Positions 24,321 through 32,283 of a stretch of DNA of 34,307 nt are shown piece by piece. The notes under the pieces are model-generated. The model made no database searches. It had not been told where the DNA came from and saw nothing but the letters and a program-made list of their open reading frames with translations. The stretch is from an uncultured Ruminococcus sp. (GTDB lineage Bacteria > Bacillota > Clostridia > Oscillospirales > Acutalibacteraceae), in NCBI GenBank assembly GCA_902796225.1, contig CADBOO010000155.1, positions 1 to 34,307 on the forward strand, in the 5' to 3' direction. Numbering within the stretch: position 1 is the first letter of the stretch; each line of letters starts with the position of its first letter. A program made the position numbers and the translations under genes.

Positions 24321-24343
24321 TCATAAAGTGAAATACTTCATTA
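24321..24343. repeat. Right recombinase-like inverted site
   Basis: It reads TCATAAAGT, spacer GAAAT, ACTTCATTA. The right arm is identical to that of the left site and the left arm matches 7 of 9 positions. The spacer is the reverse complement of the left site's spacer. Positions 24326-24343 are an exact 18-base inverted copy of 22874-22891. An 11-base direct match (ACTTCATTATA at 22888 and 24335) also exists because the sites are themselves palindromic. Confidence 0.65.
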
Positions 24344-24370
24344 TATTTTCGTGTGTTGACTTCCAGATTA

Positions 24371-25507
24371 TTAATAATAATTACTTATTCGACAATTACC
24401 ACCTTGCACATCGTAACGCAAAACGTATCCATCTATGAAAAATACAACACACGCACAGTGACAGCCCGGCTCAAGGATGTTGGTGTATATATTATAGGTC
24501 ATAATTGATGTTTTATCGATTTGATTTGGATATAGTAGCATAGATGTCAATTCTAAATCACGTGCTGCATAAGCAACATAATCTGCCCCAATATTGCAAT
24601 ACACTTGTGCGTAGGTATAATTCTTCGCCACATATTGAGCAAAAGCTGATAGTTTTTCCTGATTAGACATACCACAAGTCCAGCATTTCTTTTCGATCTT
24701 ATGGACTTCTGAAATGGGTCTTGCAATATTGGGGTTATTCTCTGTCATATCTACGGTGATGTTACAGCGCTTGATCAATGATCCGTTATAGAAAAACTCT
24801 ACCGGGAAGGTGAATGATTTCGCTTTAAATCCATAGATCTTAACTCTGAAAGGTTCGCTCCAACCATCATAGTAATGTGCCTCTACCCATGCGACCGCTT
24901 CACCTCTCGGGTTTTTGACAAGACAGTCATAACCAAAAGTCTGTTTGCCGCCACAATACATCAGATACGGTTCCTTGAATTTATAATCGGAGTATTCGAT
25001 TTTATCGAAATAATCGCCGTTGTTCACCTGAATTGTTATATCATCGGGCGCGAGATTCTCTTTTGATCTCAAGATTAGTGCTTTTGTATTATTGCCACTG
25101 TTGTTGATTGTAATACTGTCTGGTATTGAAGATGTATCGAAAGAAACACGTGGTATTGCTTCAGTATTCGGTTCTGAAGCCGACGCCGCTTCATACAAGT
25201 TGCTTTTCGTAACACGACAGCCGATGGGATACGCCAAAGACATCTTTGCAAGCCACCTTTGTATATGTGTTGCGTCAAGAATACAGATCGTTCCGTCTAA
25301 ATCTATATCAGACGAATCCTTATTCTTCTCTGCGATTTCAGACAGCCCTGCAATCTCACGTTGTATAACAGTACAATCTGTAATTGTAATCAACCCATCG
25401 CCATCTGAATCTCCGAGCAGAAATGTATCTTCAGCGCCCTTTACTGGTATACTAAAAGCCATTGAAAGGATAATAACCACACTAATAACTCTGAACAGAT
25501 CCTTCAT
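24371..25507 (-). CDS. Secreted dockerin and transglutaminase-like protein
   Basis: The 378-residue protein has an N-terminal signal peptide (about 1-24, ending PVKGA). Two calcium-binding dockerin type I repeats follow: LGDSDGDGLITITDCTVIQR and SDIDLDGTICILDATHIQRW (about 31-93). They would dock the protein onto a cohesin of a cellulosome-like scaffold. The middle region (about 110-260) looks like beta-sandwich modules. The C-terminal part resembles a transglutaminase/papain-like fold: Cys304 (VYCNIGADYVAYAARDL), His350 (EPGCHCACVVFF) and Asp366 (LRYDVQGG) are correctly ordered for a Cys-His-Asp triad. Protein crosslinking or proteolysis outside the cell is possible. It has its own promoter and strong GGAGG site. 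It may be chromosomal or conjugative-element cargo. Confidence 0.82.
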   Translation of the reverse strand: MKDLFRVISVVIILSMAFSIPVKGAEDTFLLGDSDGDGLITITDCTVIQREIAGLSEIAEKNKDSSDIDLDGTICILDATHIQRWLAKMSLAYPIGCRVTKSNLYEAASASEPNTEAIPRVSFDTSSIPDSITINNSGNNTKALILRSKENLAPDDITIQVNNGDYFDKIEYSDYKFKEPYLMYCGGKQTFGYDCLVKNPRGEAVAWVEAHYYDGWSEPFRVKIYGFKAKSFTFPVEFFYNGSLIKRCNITVDMTENNPNIARPISEVHKIEKKCWTCGMSNQEKLSAFAQYVAKNYTYAQVYCNIGADYVAYAARDLELTSMLLYPNQIDKTSIMTYNIYTNILEPGCHCACVVFFIDGYVLRYDVQGGNCRISNYY

Positions 25508-25519
25508 GCAAATTCCTCC

Positions 25520-25544
25520 GTTATGTTTTTCTTTAACATAACGA
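25520..25544. promoter_or_regulatory. Perfect palindrome (putative operator) at the dockerin gene promoter
   Basis: Two perfect 9-bp arms, CGTTATGTT and AACATAACG, are separated by 7 bases. On the minus strand the palindrome covers the predicted -10 element and the start-site region, and it abuts the GGAGG ribosome site. Only part of it would be transcribed from the predicted start, so a repressor-binding operator is more likely than an RNA hairpin. Confidence 0.6.
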
Positions 25545-25564
25545 ATTATGGAAAGATATGCAAT
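25536..25564 (-). promoter_or_regulatory. Promoter of the dockerin gene
   Basis: On the minus strand, TTGCAT (25559-25564) and TATGTT (25536-25541) are separated by exactly 17 bp. The expected start near 25529 would give a leader of about 20 bases containing the ribosome site. The -10 element is part of the palindrome at 25520-25544. Confidence 0.5.
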
Positions 25565-25612
25565 GCTGCGATTTGGTTAATCGCAAATAATCAATACTAA
25601 TGATAAAGCAAA

Positions 25613-25649
25613 AATCACGGCTCCGGGAACAATCCCCAGAGCCGTGATT
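25613..25649 (-). terminator. Strong terminator ending the conjugation operon
   Basis: A perfect 11-bp stem (AATCACGGCTC and GAGCCGTGATT) has further GGGA/TCCC pairing in the loop. On the minus strand it is followed by a T-rich run (GATTTTTGC). It lies 35 bp after the stop codon of the CHAP/lysozyme gene. An AATAATC stretch on the other side makes it weakly bidirectional. Confidence 0.85.
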
Positions 25650-25683
25650 ATTTTGATTATTGCTATGCTTGTGAACTATTTGA

Positions 25684-27912
25684 TTACGTATGAAAACGAT
25701 TATACGCTACCTCGGCATTATTCGCTCTGCGATTATCTTCAGATGAATAACTGCCGCACCGTTCATACACACGCTCAAACGCAATTGCTGCCGTTCGCGT
25801 ATCGCTTCTCAAAAATTCATCATAGGTTATACCGCCATAGTTCCCTCCGTAGGCAGCAAATTCAGATTGAATTGTCCGTTTCAAATAATCACATTGTACT
25901 GTAATTGGTGAACCTTTAAATCCAACAGGAGTATATCTTAGACACCATTGACATAAGCCATAGTATTCATCTCCGTTATAGTTTCCAACAATACTCCAAT
26001 CAAGGTCAAGTGTATCTCCACCACATTCTCGCATCATATTTCCCATGATACCTGCAACTACGCTGTCGGAATAGCCATAGCTTTTCAGGCGCGTCCAAAC
26101 CTGTGACGCAGTATCTCCGGTTCCTGATACAGAAGAGTTGTTCTGTGTATAAAAGCCATAGCCGAGGATCTCATAATGACCAACCGAATAATGATTCTCT
26201 TTACAGGCGTCGCCTGAATTACCTTCGATGGTATATACAATACCATTCTCGACTTTTTCAACGATTCCGGTGTGATCGCCGCTGCCGTCTAAACCGTCAT
26301 ACTCCCAATCAAAGAAGATGATCATACCGGGTGATGGGGTTTCGTTTCCGTCCAACCATTGATTCTTTCCTTTGAACCAATTGGCCCCGTCATCTACTAC
26401 GGAATAACGAGGGATTATTCCGGAGTCAATGTAACCGCACTCATTTGCACACCACGATACAAAGCAACAGCACCACTCTACACGGGAACTGAATCCATAC
26501 CATGACCAATACGGCTGACCTCCGACGTTTCCGAGCTGTGCCTGAGCCACTGCGACAATATCGCTGTCACCGGATATGGTAATACCGTGAAGCAGCGACG
26601 ACCATAAAGCATCGTTACTGCTATCAAGCAGCTCGTGCATACTGTCTATCTGGTCTTGCGAAAAATGATATTGCGACGCCATCTCATCAGGGGTCTTGTG
26701 AGTTACCGTGATGTGAAGCGTTCTGGTTACTCTTTCTGTAGCTGTGGTACTGCTAGTATTGCCGCCGGACGATGATGAACCGGAAGAAGTAACATTGTGG
26801 GAGATTTCATTCATATCCCAGAAAACCTCTTTGAGCTTTCGCTTTTTGGATTCATCCATCGTCACAACCTCGTCAGGGTCATCCGGATCCATATTCATCT
26901 TCGCAGCATAGACTGCCAGTACATTTTTCCATTCTGCGCGAGCGCCCGACATATCCAACGCGTCATAGGTGTTGGATGACTTAATATCCTCGATTTTCTG
27001 ATTGTACTCATCATTGATTTCCGTTATAGCGTCCCGCATGGTCATTCCGGTTCCTGAATCTTCACCGGAGTAAAAGATGCCAAAAACAGAAGCCAGAAGC
27101 ATTGCAATCATTACAATTACTAGGATAATAACTACCACAATCCAACCTCCTGCGGCAATTGCTGCAATCAAGCTCTTTGTTGCCGCAATGATTGCCTGAA
27201 TAATTTTGATTGTGATCTTAGCAATAGCTTGGGCGGTTTTTGCCGCAGCCTTCGCTGCGGCGCGAGCTGCCTTTACAGCTGTGCGAGCTGCTTTCTCTGT
27301 TGCCTTCGCGGTTTTCTGCGCAACCTTTGCCGCCTCTTTAGAGGTCTTGATAGAAGACTTTGCCGTCTGCTGTGCAGTACGAATACCGTGCTTTGCCGTT
27401 TTGACAGATTGTTTACCGGCGGTTTTGACAGTTTGCTTCGATGCTTTTGCCGCATTATCCTTGATCGTCTTTTTCGTGACTTCGGACGTTTTGGTACGGA
27501 TGGCTTTTGTGTTGGTTTCCGCCGTTTTTACAGCATTGGAGTTTTGAGCTGCTTTTGTCGCAGTACGACCGTTGGATTGCGCCTGTCGAACCGATTTCTC
27601 CGCTTTCTTCTGACGGCTTTTCCGTATAGCTTCTTTTGCTTTTGACTCAACTTTATCAACGCCCTTTTTGGCAGCTTTCTTAGTCAGCTTTGCGGATTGA
27701 TGTGCTGTTTCGCTTGCGCCATTTTTGACGCCGCTTTCAAAGCTGTCGGCGTTGCGGGCGTTGTAGCTGTCCTCAGACGTCGACTGTGCGGCTTCGGCTG
27801 AATGCTTCTCAGTGACCTTTACACCGGTACGAATACGCTGTGCCATATTCTCAGCGCGGTTGAGTGTCTTGACAGGTGTTTTGTGGCTATCTTTCGTTCT
27901 GATCTCAGCCAT
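25684..27912 (-). CDS. Membrane-anchored CHAP plus lysozyme-like peptidoglycan hydrolase of the conjugation machine
   Basis: The product has 742 residues. Residues 1-235 are a very basic, Lys/Ala/Thr-rich helical region with recurring 'K-A-A-K-T' steps. Residues about 255-280 are one membrane helix (WIVVVIILVIVMIAMLLASV). After a Ser/Gly linker, residues about 450-590 form a CHAP amidase/endopeptidase domain (WCCCFVSWC with the nucleophilic cysteine, GDHTGIVEKV with the histidine). Residues 604-742 match a phage-tail-lysozyme type domain (GIMGNMMRECGG with a likely catalytic Glu, YYGLCQW). In conjugative elements such VirB1-like enzymes open the wall locally for the secretion channel. The ATG at 27910-27912 follows the sortase stop by 10 bp; the longer frame starts at TTG. 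It is the last gene before the terminator. Confidence 0.9.
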   Translation of the reverse strand: MAEIRTKDSHKTPVKTLNRAENMAQRIRTGVKVTEKHSAEAAQSTSEDSYNARNADSFESGVKNGASETAHQSAKLTKKAAKKGVDKVESKAKEAIRKSRQKKAEKSVRQAQSNGRTATKAAQNSNAVKTAETNTKAIRTKTSEVTKKTIKDNAAKASKQTVKTAGKQSVKTAKHGIRTAQQTAKSSIKTSKEAAKVAQKTAKATEKAARTAVKAARAAAKAAAKTAQAIAKITIKIIQAIIAATKSLIAAIAAGGWIVVVIILVIVMIAMLLASVFGIFYSGEDSGTGMTMRDAITEINDEYNQKIEDIKSSNTYDALDMSGARAEWKNVLAVYAAKMNMDPDDPDEVVTMDESKKRKLKEVFWDMNEISHNVTSSGSSSSGGNTSSTTATERVTRTLHITVTHKTPDEMASQYHFSQDQIDSMHELLDSSNDALWSSLLHGITISGDSDIVAVAQAQLGNVGGQPYWSWYGFSSRVEWCCCFVSWCANECGYIDSGIIPRYSVVDDGANWFKGKNQWLDGNETPSPGMIIFFDWEYDGLDGSGDHTGIVEKVENGIVYTIEGNSGDACKENHYSVGHYEILGYGFYTQNNSSVSGTGDTASQVWTRLKSYGYSDSVVAGIMGNMMRECGGDTLDLDWSIVGNYNGDEYYGLCQWCLRYTPVGFKGSPITVQCDYLKRTIQSEFAAYGGNYGGITYDEFLRSDTRTAAIAFERVYERCGSYSSEDNRRANNAEVAYNRFHT

Positions 27913-27922
27913 AGTATCACCG

Positions 27923-28693
27923 TCACTTTCTCTTGGCAATCACAATGAATCGCTCGTTGTCGGCATTGTATTCCGAGGTTGCAAGAGTAAGGAGTTTATC
28001 TCCGTACTTAGCATTCACTCCCGTATCATAGAGGGACAGCTTTTTGCTGTTAGATACAAACTGATTGAAAGAGTTCGGATCATAGGCGTCGACAAAATCT
28101 TGAAACTTGAATGCTTTATCATCATCTGTTGTGAACGGCTGGACGACGACGGACATGATCTCATATTGATTGACCTTTCCGTCAATCTCAAAGGTAATAG
28201 TCTTATGTTTATCGTAAAACTTCTTATTCTTATACTTCTCCAGCTCAGCAAACATAGTACCGTCTTTCATATAGTGCGAGTATATGATTATATTGTCCGA
28301 AGGCTTCTTTACGTCACAGTTTGACTGAACATAGGGGCAACCGTATACAGAATGATTATTGAAGAAATCCCTGACCAGATAATAGTCGGGATAATCGGGT
28401 GTTTGCATGACCGGATACTCTATACTGGTACCATCGATATTCAGCCACCCGATCATATCTTTGTTCTCACCATAATCCAGAGCGTTTTTATCCGTATAAG
28501 GATACTCTGACACTTGGTCAGTAGTTACTTCTGTCGGCAAAAGTGTAAACGTGCCTTCTGTTGATAGTGTCGGTTCTTCTGTCGCCAAATTTTCATCGAT
28601 ATGATGGGCGGCTATGGTAATCACAAAGAACATACCGACAAAGAAACCGACTGCCAGAAGTATAATTAACGCAAGTAATACTTTACTTCTCAT
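27923..28693 (-). CDS. Class B-like sortase with serine at the catalytic cysteine position
   Basis: The 256-residue protein has an N-terminal membrane anchor (VLLALIILLAVGFFVGMFFV) and a sortase domain: IDGTSIEYPVMQTPDYPDYY, IIIYSHYMKDGTMFAELEKY with catalytic His140, and LLTLATSEYNADNERFIVIA near the end. Class B sortases normally read T-L-x-T-C-x-Y at that end block, but here Ser240 (codon TCG) takes the cysteine position. Arg248 is in the expected place for the catalytic arginine. Class B sortases are frequent in Tn1549-like elements, between virB4 and the cell-wall hydrolase. An AAGGAG site precedes the ATG, and the gene lies 28 bp after virB4. Activity may be lost or altered. Confidence 0.87.
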   Translation of the reverse strand: MRSKVLLALIILLAVGFFVGMFFVITIAAHHIDENLATEEPTLSTEGTFTLLPTEVTTDQVSEYPYTDKNALDYGENKDMIGWLNIDGTSIEYPVMQTPDYPDYYLVRDFFNNHSVYGCPYVQSNCDVKKPSDNIIIYSHYMKDGTMFAELEKYKNKKFYDKHKTITFEIDGKVNQYEIMSVVVQPFTTDDDKAFKFQDFVDAYDPNSFNQFVSNSKKLSLYDTGVNAKYGDKLLTLATSEYNADNERFIVIAKRK

Positions 28694-28721
28694 TATTTTC
28701 TCCTTTCACCAAAGGCGAGGG

Positions 28722-31055
28722 TTATTCACCCTCGCCCGGTTTTGTTGTCATCAGTTTATAGAGTTTATTGTCCTTCGGAAATCGGTTGACAAAGGGTACA
28801 AGCGCACTGCCCACCTTAATCAATCCGCTACCTGCTTCGGCGTTTGTGATATAGCCGAGCTGATTGTTGGAGATATTCAGCAGTTCAGCCAGCTTCTCTC
28901 TATCAGTAGGAGCCTGATTCAGCATGATCAGGAACTCGGAGTTTGCGAGCATGGTACGAGCGGTATGGCTCTGGAGCATATCCTCGACGTTCTGGGTAAT
29001 ACCTGTTGCAAATGCGCCGTATTTACGAACACGCTTCCACAGCGTGAACAGGAAGTTAGCGCTGTATTCGTGTTGGAACAGCAGGTAGATCTCGTCGATA
29101 AAGATAAAGGTGGAACGTCCCCTTGCGCGGTTCTGTGTGATGCGGTTGAGGATGCTGTCGAGTACGACAAGCATACCGATCGACTGGAGCTGTTTGCCGA
29201 GGTCGAGAATGTCGTAGCAGATCAGGCTGTTCTTTGTATCCACATTGGTCTGCTTTGCAAACGTATCAAGTGAACCATTGGTAAACAGTTCCAATGCCAG
29301 CGCGATCTCCTGTGCTTCGGGTTCGCTCTGCTTCATTAGTTCTGCGCGGAAATCACGCAGGGTCGGTACGGTACCTGTATAGTCATTCTGCTGATAGGTA
29401 CGATATACCGAGGCGGTACAGCGGTCGATGATCGACTTTTGTATAGCTCCCAAGCCCTGCGACCCGATCAACTGCTCACAGAGCGACATGATGAACTCGG
29501 ATTTGAGGATGACCGGGTTTGCGCCGTCGCCGTACTCAACGCTCATATCCATCGGGTTGATATGATTCTGCGATGTTGCCGAAATGTGGATAACCTCGCC
29601 GTTCATTGCCCTGACCAACGGCGAATACTCACGCTCGGGATCAATGATGATAATGTCGCAGTCCATCGAAAGCTTCAGCGAAGTTACATCCAGTTTTGCC
29701 ATGAATGACTTACCGCCGCCGGATACGCCGAGCACGAATGCGTTACCGTTCAACAGTTCTCTGCGGTCAGCCATGATCAGGTTGTTCGAGATAACATTCT
29801 GACCGTAATAAATACCTTTGGCGTGATGAATGTTCTGAACACGGAAGCCGTGAAGTGCGGTCAGGGATTCCGTGGTGAGGGTACGGTAGTTCTCGATCTT
29901 CTTCGCACCGATAGGCAGGGCTGTATTCAACCCGTCCATCTGCTGAAATTTCAGAATACCCATCTGACAGCGATCACCTGATGCGGCATTCATCAGCGCT
30001 TTAGTATCGCTGTCGAGCTGCTTCTTGGTATCGGCTGTATGTACCAGCGTTACGGTAGCATAGGTCACGCGGCGGTCTCTGGTCGTCAAGTCGTCAAGCA
30101 TTTCCTTGATGTCGTTCTTCTGCTGTTCCATATCATAGGGAACGGTCGCGGAAAAGTTGTTATTGTTGTTCTGACGGCGCTGCCAGTTGGTGATATTGGT
30201 CTCGACGCCGAGCAGACGGTTCTCCGCTTCTTTTACAGATTCATCAATCGGAACGGGGATGATGTCCACGGAAAGCATGATGTTGCGGTTCAGAGCGGTA
30301 AGATCCGCAAGGATTGTATCTTTGATGTAAGTACCGTATTCTCTCAGGAACAGTACACGACCGTAACGGTCGCCGATCTTGAAATAATCGCCTTCGAACT
30401 CAAAGGAATCGGGAGCGATATAATCCTTGAAGCTGTGTCCGCGTTTGCGGTTGGTCTTGATGTCAAAATCAAAGTTTCCTTCCTCGCCGACACGGTAGAA
30501 GTCGTGCAGAACATGAAGCCGCTCGGTCGTATCCATTTCCACACAAATGCTGCCAAGTTTTTTCAGACGGGCGGTGATCTCCGCACCGGCACGGTTGAAG
30601 TAGGCGCGGGCTTCCTCGACGGTTTTCTTGAATACGGATAAGGTGAAATACTTATCCTGTACCATCGCGTTTGCCCCCGTCGCCTTGTCAAGCAGCATAC
30701 GGTTGTATTCGTGACGATAATCGTCCAGTCCGTCTTCCTTGTCGGAAAGGAGCAGGGTTCGCTCGATATCGAGGCGGTTGATGCGGCGGTTATTGATGGT
30801 GATCTTCGTCGGGACGCCTGCGTCGAGCGTACTGAGGAAGTCGGCATACTCCTGAAGCATATTCTGCTTGTCGTCGTAATCGGCGACAGCATAGTTGATG
30901 TCGGTGAACTTGAAAGACTTGGAGAACAGTTCTCTGCCGACCTGAAAGATACCGTCGTCATAGACGCGCTTGATCGGAATAGCGTCCTGACAGGACTTCG
31001 GTGCGACAAACGGTTCCCTGTTCTTCTTCATAATGCTTAATAGTGTTTTACTCAT
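28722..31055 (-). CDS. virB4: VirB4-family ATPase of the type IV secretion system
   Basis: The 777-residue ATPase has Walker A GVSGGGKSFMAKLD (about residue 445) and Walker B STFIFIDEIYLLF (about residue 652). The C-terminal segment FATGITQNVEDMLQSHTART contains the glutamine-bearing motif of VirB4/TraC-type motors, followed by MLANSEFLIMLNQ. The N-terminal half is the usual all-alpha/beta non-ATPase domain. It powers assembly and substrate transfer at the inner face of the conjugation channel. Its ATG overlaps the end of the PrgI gene by 8 bp (ATGAGTAA), so translation is coupled. Length is normal for Firmicutes elements. Confidence 0.95.
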   Translation of the reverse strand: MSKTLLSIMKKNREPFVAPKSCQDAIPIKRVYDDGIFQVGRELFSKSFKFTDINYAVADYDDKQNMLQEYADFLSTLDAGVPTKITINNRRINRLDIERTLLLSDKEDGLDDYRHEYNRMLLDKATGANAMVQDKYFTLSVFKKTVEEARAYFNRAGAEITARLKKLGSICVEMDTTERLHVLHDFYRVGEEGNFDFDIKTNRKRGHSFKDYIAPDSFEFEGDYFKIGDRYGRVLFLREYGTYIKDTILADLTALNRNIMLSVDIIPVPIDESVKEAENRLLGVETNITNWQRRQNNNNNFSATVPYDMEQQKNDIKEMLDDLTTRDRRVTYATVTLVHTADTKKQLDSDTKALMNAASGDRCQMGILKFQQMDGLNTALPIGAKKIENYRTLTTESLTALHGFRVQNIHHAKGIYYGQNVISNNLIMADRRELLNGNAFVLGVSGGGKSFMAKLDVTSLKLSMDCDIIIIDPEREYSPLVRAMNGEVIHISATSQNHINPMDMSVEYGDGANPVILKSEFIMSLCEQLIGSQGLGAIQKSIIDRCTASVYRTYQQNDYTGTVPTLRDFRAELMKQSEPEAQEIALALELFTNGSLDTFAKQTNVDTKNSLICYDILDLGKQLQSIGMLVVLDSILNRITQNRARGRSTFIFIDEIYLLFQHEYSANFLFTLWKRVRKYGAFATGITQNVEDMLQSHTARTMLANSEFLIMLNQAPTDREKLAELLNISNNQLGYITNAEAGSGLIKVGSALVPFVNRFPKDNKLYKLMTTKPGEGE

Positions 31056-31413
31056 GGTTCTTCAGAACCTCCTTCTTTTTCTTTTCCAGATATGGTTTAG
31101 TCATCTCATAGTAGAGATTGGTGGATTTATACGAGAGCTTCTTGGGGGTGAGGATCTCCGATTTGATCCATGCCCACAAGAACTTTTCCGCCGTCATGCC
31201 GTTGTATTTCAGAAAGCCTAACGCGGCAAACGGAGCGGCGGCGAGAATACAGATCCACGATACGGTCTCTGTCCCTAAGATCGGTTTAAGGACAAAGATA
31301 ATAGAGCCTGCTACGATACAGGCAAGGGCAGAAAAAATGAGCTGACGTAACGACAGCCCAAAGAATACAGCCTCCGAGTAATTTCGGATCTCTTTATTGA
31401 TTTTTATTTCCAT
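31048..31413 (-). CDS. PrgI family conjugal transfer membrane protein
   Basis: The 121-residue protein begins MEIKINKEIRNYSEAVFFGL, followed by LRQLIFSALACIVAGSIIFV and a second hydrophobic helix WICILAAAPFAALGFL. GMTAEKFLWAWIKSEI and a basic tail come next. This is the PrgI/VirB3-like family that is nearly always encoded directly before virB4 in Gram-positive conjugative elements. It probably links the VirB4 motor to the membrane channel. A strong AAGGAGG site precedes its start and its stop overlaps the virB4 start. Confidence 0.92.
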   Translation of the reverse strand: MEIKINKEIRNYSEAVFFGLSLRQLIFSALACIVAGSIIFVLKPILGTETVSWICILAAAPFAALGFLKYNGMTAEKFLWAWIKSEILTPKKLSYKSTNLYYEMTKPYLEKKKKEVLKNHE

Positions 31414-31423
31414 AGTTGCCTCC

Positions 31424-32260
31424 TTACAGACCCATCATTTCACGAACGATACGGTCGGACATTTTTACGGTTCCTACAAGGACAAGCATATTGAATACCA
31501 TCTGTCCTATGTACTCCCATACTTGGTTGACGGCTGATGCGTCGGAACTCACACTCGGCGAACTTGACGCAATCAGAGAGAAAATAATACAGCCGAGAAC
31601 AATAACAGCGCCCTCCAGACAGACGGCGCAGTAGCTTTTCAGGAATTGTTTGCCGACATTCTGTGTGGGCTCACCTGCAAAGGTCGAAAGCGGCAGCGGA
31701 GCGATAGCCGTATACATATACAGCTTAAAGAATCTGCCATAAACGGTCAGAATCAGCACAAGTGAAATGACCGTAACGACCAGACTGCCTATGAGGGATA
31801 CCGCCCAAAGCGGGATGCTTTCGAAGAATCCGCAATCTTCTATCGCGTCCACGATACTGTCGGGCAAGGTCAGGTTATTGGGATTGGTGATACCGGATGC
31901 CGTCATAATCGTATTGATCGTACCTTGTATGATGTTGAACAAGGTCAGCATCAGTTCCATGCCTTGCGTAATAACAGCTTTTGCCAATATGAATCGGACA
32001 AACAGTTTTAATGCGTGTTCGGGTTTCTTCACATCAGCAAAGCTGCCGCAGGTTTTTACCATGCCGACAACAAAGAACAGTACCAGCAGACCTAAACCGA
32101 TACCCTGAACAGCGGTGTTGATATTCTCGATAACGGACCAAATCGTCCCTCCATTGAAATTCTTGGGCGTTTGTGTGATTAGACTCCATATCTTGGTCAG
32201 ATAGCCGTTCCACGTAGACAGAGCGCTTTCCAGATTCTGAACAACCCAGTTATCAGACAT
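31424..32260 (-). CDS. TrbL/VirB6-like channel protein
   Basis: The 278-residue polytopic protein has an N-terminal amphipathic part (MSDNWVVQNLESALSTWNGY) and about six membrane segments, including GIGLGLLVLFFVVGMVKTCG and LWAVSLIGSLVVTVISLVLI. The family-typical block YMYTAIAPLPLSTFAGEPTQ and a following KQFLKSYCAVCLEGAVIVLG are clear. It corresponds to the conjugal transfer TrbL family of Tn1549-like elements and would form the inner-membrane channel. GGAGGTGCAAAT precedes the ATG. It is separated from the Maff2 gene by a 58-bp gap carrying the hairpin at 32284-32311. Confidence 0.92.
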   Translation of the reverse strand: MSDNWVVQNLESALSTWNGYLTKIWSLITQTPKNFNGGTIWSVIENINTAVQGIGLGLLVLFFVVGMVKTCGSFADVKKPEHALKLFVRFILAKAVITQGMELMLTLFNIIQGTINTIMTASGITNPNNLTLPDSIVDAIEDCGFFESIPLWAVSLIGSLVVTVISLVLILTVYGRFFKLYMYTAIAPLPLSTFAGEPTQNVGKQFLKSYCAVCLEGAVIVLGCIIFSLIASSSPSVSSDASAVNQVWEYIGQMVFNMLVLVGTVKMSDRIVREMMGL

Positions 32261-32283
32261 ATTTGCACCTCCTTCGGTTTATT

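Larger units (their letters stand above)
22874..24343. other. Candidate invertible segment (recombinase plus outward promoter)
   Basis: The segment is bounded by two inverted sites that share 18 identical bases including the spacer, which reads ATTTC on the left and GAAAT on the right. It contains one gene, a tyrosine recombinase transcribed rightward. Its terminator is just inside the right site, and a consensus promoter just inside the left site points outward towards the helicase and EPS genes. Recombination between inverted sites would flip the segment and place the recombinase terminator, not the promoter, in front of the helicase. Inversion is inferred, not observed. Confidence 0.4.

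Noticed and set aside
27206-27547. Plus-strand open frame rich in Ala/Val opposite the CHAP gene
   Set aside because: It is the antisense shadow of the Lys/Ala-rich repeat region, and the minus-strand gene is clearly real.
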